From: Candidatus Bathyarchaeota archaeon
GTDB taxonomy: Archaea > Thermoproteota > Bathyarchaeia > 40CM-2-53-6
Reading direction: 5' to 3'
NCBI GenBank assembly: GCA_005883085.1
Contig: VBAY01000109.1
Coordinates: 1-5,652 of the forward strand
Length of the DNA stretch: 5,652 nt
The position numbers and the translations under genes are program-made. The notes under the pieces were generated by a model. It had not been told where the DNA came from. It searched no databases and saw nothing but the letters and a program-made list of their open reading frames with translations. Positions 4,238 to 5,652 of this stretch are shown here, in pieces (positions within the stretch are counted from its first letter, which is position 1; every line of letters starts with the position of its first letter).

Positions 4238-5652
4238 TAGACGAATACGTCCATTAAGGTTCCGGCGGCCAGCATTCCCGAGTCGTAGCTGTTCTTTATC
4301 AGGCCGGTGACCATTTCGTACTGGTCGAATACGACGGAACCCGGCATGTAGGGGTCGAGCGTCATCTGACCGGGCGGGAGCGAGCCGTAGACTCTTCCCG
4401 CCGCAGCGTCTTCCGCAGCACTGTTCACAAACTTGGACCCTATACCGAATGTGACAGCACCGAGGCTGAAGTCTGCCGCGATTGCAATAGGGTCGGGCTT
4501 GTAGGTTTTCCCGTTTACTGCGGCATCCATGGCCTTGGCAAGGACGTTACCTCCGGCCGCGCCTGCCCCGTTTGCCAAAATACCAAAACCGAGAGCGTAG
4601 GATCCTCCCTTCGCCGCTATTGAAGTGGCCAGCCCACCCGCCCCTCCTCCAATGGCGCCCGTAAATGCACCTGTTGCCGCGGCCGCGAATAGCCCGCTCC
4701 AGGTGACTTGACGGCCTGTCGCGACACTCACACCCACATATGCTGCTGATGAGGTAGCTGCTCCTATCCCGATTCCCAATGCTATCGCCGGGACCAAGGC
4801 AGGTGCTGCCAAACCCGCAGTCGCGACTATGGCAACTGTCGCCAGCGTCATAATTACGCCCGTCCTAAAGTTGGGGTCTGTGTTCCACTCGTTTACGACC
4901 CAGTTTCCAGCGCTCGTCGCAGCATTTACCGCAGCACTTCCCGCGTTCTCCAAACAACCCAGAGGGTTCAAGAAGCCACAGTCTGCCATCCCGGTTAGGT
5001 CGATTATCCTGAGTGGATTGTTGCGAGCATAGACATACGGGTCGAGCGACTGAGGGTCGGACAATCGTCCGGGCTTCGGGTCTCGCGATAAGAACCGTCC
5101 AATTGTTGAGTCGTACCATCTTGCCCCGTAATAGTATAGTCCAGTGACGGAATCCTGCGGCTTCCCCGTGTACTTGTAGACCGGATCGGTAAACAACGCA
5201 CCATACTGGGGGCCGAACGGTTGATAGTTGGTCGAGAAGTTGGTCTTCTTGCCGATTGTGACGAGTCTAGTACTTCCGAGATGATCTTGATGGAAGAAAT
5301 ACGTGTTGCTCCCGGATAATTTGGCGATTAGCTGATTCCCGATGAAAATGTAGTCAGTTATTGTACCGGAGGAAATCTGTTTCTCGTAGAGAACATCGAG
5401 ACCCCGGTTGATGTAGACGGTGGTGGCACCGGATTCGACCGCTTGGATTTTGGTGCCCAGCGGGTTGTAGGAATAGGTCGCTAAGGTTCCCGAACAACCG
5501 TTCGCTACGCTGGTGAGCCGATATTCATAGTCGTAAATGAAAGTGTTGGAGTTGCATCCGCCCATATTCTCCGTCTTGAGCGCACCGTTATTGTCGTATG
5601 TGTTAGTCGTTGTCCCGACTGATGCTAGTCGATCGTAGGTGCCGTAGGTGTA
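4237..5652 (-). CDS. RHS/YD-repeat protein, C-terminal part with variable tip (5' end outside window)
   Basis: The frame is open to the right edge, so the N-terminus is missing and 471 residues are visible. Residues 1-100 carry YD-type repeats (YTYGTYDRL, TYDNNGALK, YDYEYRLTSV, YSYNPLG). The RHS core follows: YFFHQDHLGSTR (118-129), YQPFGPQYG (143-151), YKYTGK, then YYYGARWYDSTIGRFLSRDP (173-192) and DPYVYARNNPLR (204-215). RHS proteins form a hollow beta-barrel shell that encloses a C-terminal toxin or effector, which is released by self-cleavage. Here the usual DPxG ending is DLTG, so the conserved Pro is replaced. The variable tip (222-471) begins with a short Cys-containing segment. Long stretches rich in Gly and Ala follow (about 255-390) and are hydrophobic enough to enter a membrane. 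The last 60 residues or so (GRVYGSLPPGQMTLDPYMPG onward) match nothing I recognise. No nuclease or protease motif is visible in the tip. Secretion cannot be judged without the N-terminus. A membrane-protein gene follows 14 bases on. The stop is TAG. Confidence 0.9.
   Translation of the reverse strand, partial: YTYGTYDRLASVGTTTNTYDNNGALKTENMGGCNSNTFIYDYEYRLTSVANGCSGTLATYSYNPLGTKIQAVESGATTVYINRGLDVLYEKQISSGTITDYIFIGNQLIAKLSGSNTYFFHQDHLGSTRLVTIGKKTNFSTNYQPFGPQYGALFTDPVYKYTGKPQDSVTGLYYYGARWYDSTIGRFLSRDPKPGRLSDPQSLDPYVYARNNPLRIIDLTGMADCGFLNPLGCLENAGSAAVNAATSAGNWVVNEWNTDPNFRTGVIMTLATVAIVATAGLAAPALVPAIALGIGIGAATSSAAYVGVSVATGRQVTWSGLFAAAATGAFTGAIGGGAGGLATSIAAKGGSYALGFGILANGAGAAGGNVLAKAMDAAVNGKTYKPDPIAIAADFSLGAVTFGIGSKFVNSAAEDAAAGRVYGSLPPGQMTLDPYMPGSVVFDQYEMVTGLIKNSYDSGMLAAGTLMDVFV

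Noticed and set aside
1..5652. CRISPR array, tRNA, rRNA, integrase or attachment repeats
   Set aside because: No regularly spaced direct repeats, cloverleaf, rRNA-like sequence, recombinase motifs or paired att-like repeats were seen on either strand.

Overview
The window looks like accessory DNA from an uncultivated prokaryote. I lean towards an archaeon: putative TATA-type boxes sit upstream of genes, some genes lack a Shine-Dalgarno site while others have a strong one, and GTG/TTG starts appear. No phylogenetic marker gene is present, so this is a guess and a bacterial source is not excluded. Base composition is roughly balanced. No rRNA, tRNA, CRISPR array or integrase was seen.

From left to right there are three blocks. 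(1) 105-1076 (+) encodes an unrecognised protein with an N-terminal Cys2-His2-type zinc motif, two membrane helices and a soluble C-terminal domain. (2) 999-3090 (-) is a fragment of a tailed-virus (Caudoviricetes-type) DNA packaging module. Two small helical or basic proteins precede a large terminase subunit whose ATPase and nuclease halves lie in different reading frames. The nuclease end runs into the convergent gene of block 1, and no portal, protease or capsid gene follows. I infer a defective or rearranged provirus remnant. (3) 3439-5652 (-) holds the C-terminal part of an RHS/YD-repeat protein that is cut by the right window edge. Fourteen bases after its stop comes a four-helix membrane protein, followed by what looks like a frameshifted membrane-protein relic. 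The layout resembles a polymorphic toxin (RHS core plus variable C-terminus) with a cognate immunity gene.

The 3094-3438 stretch between blocks 2 and 3 has AT-rich, TATA-like sequences that could serve promoters in either direction, and no confident gene. The most interesting points are: the RHS/membrane-protein pair; a near-identical 15-bp palindrome that occurs twice around the start of the membrane-protein gene; the split terminase; and the run of three same-frame reading frames (3090 down to 1588) separated only by TAG codons, the first of which lies inside a perfect inverted repeat.
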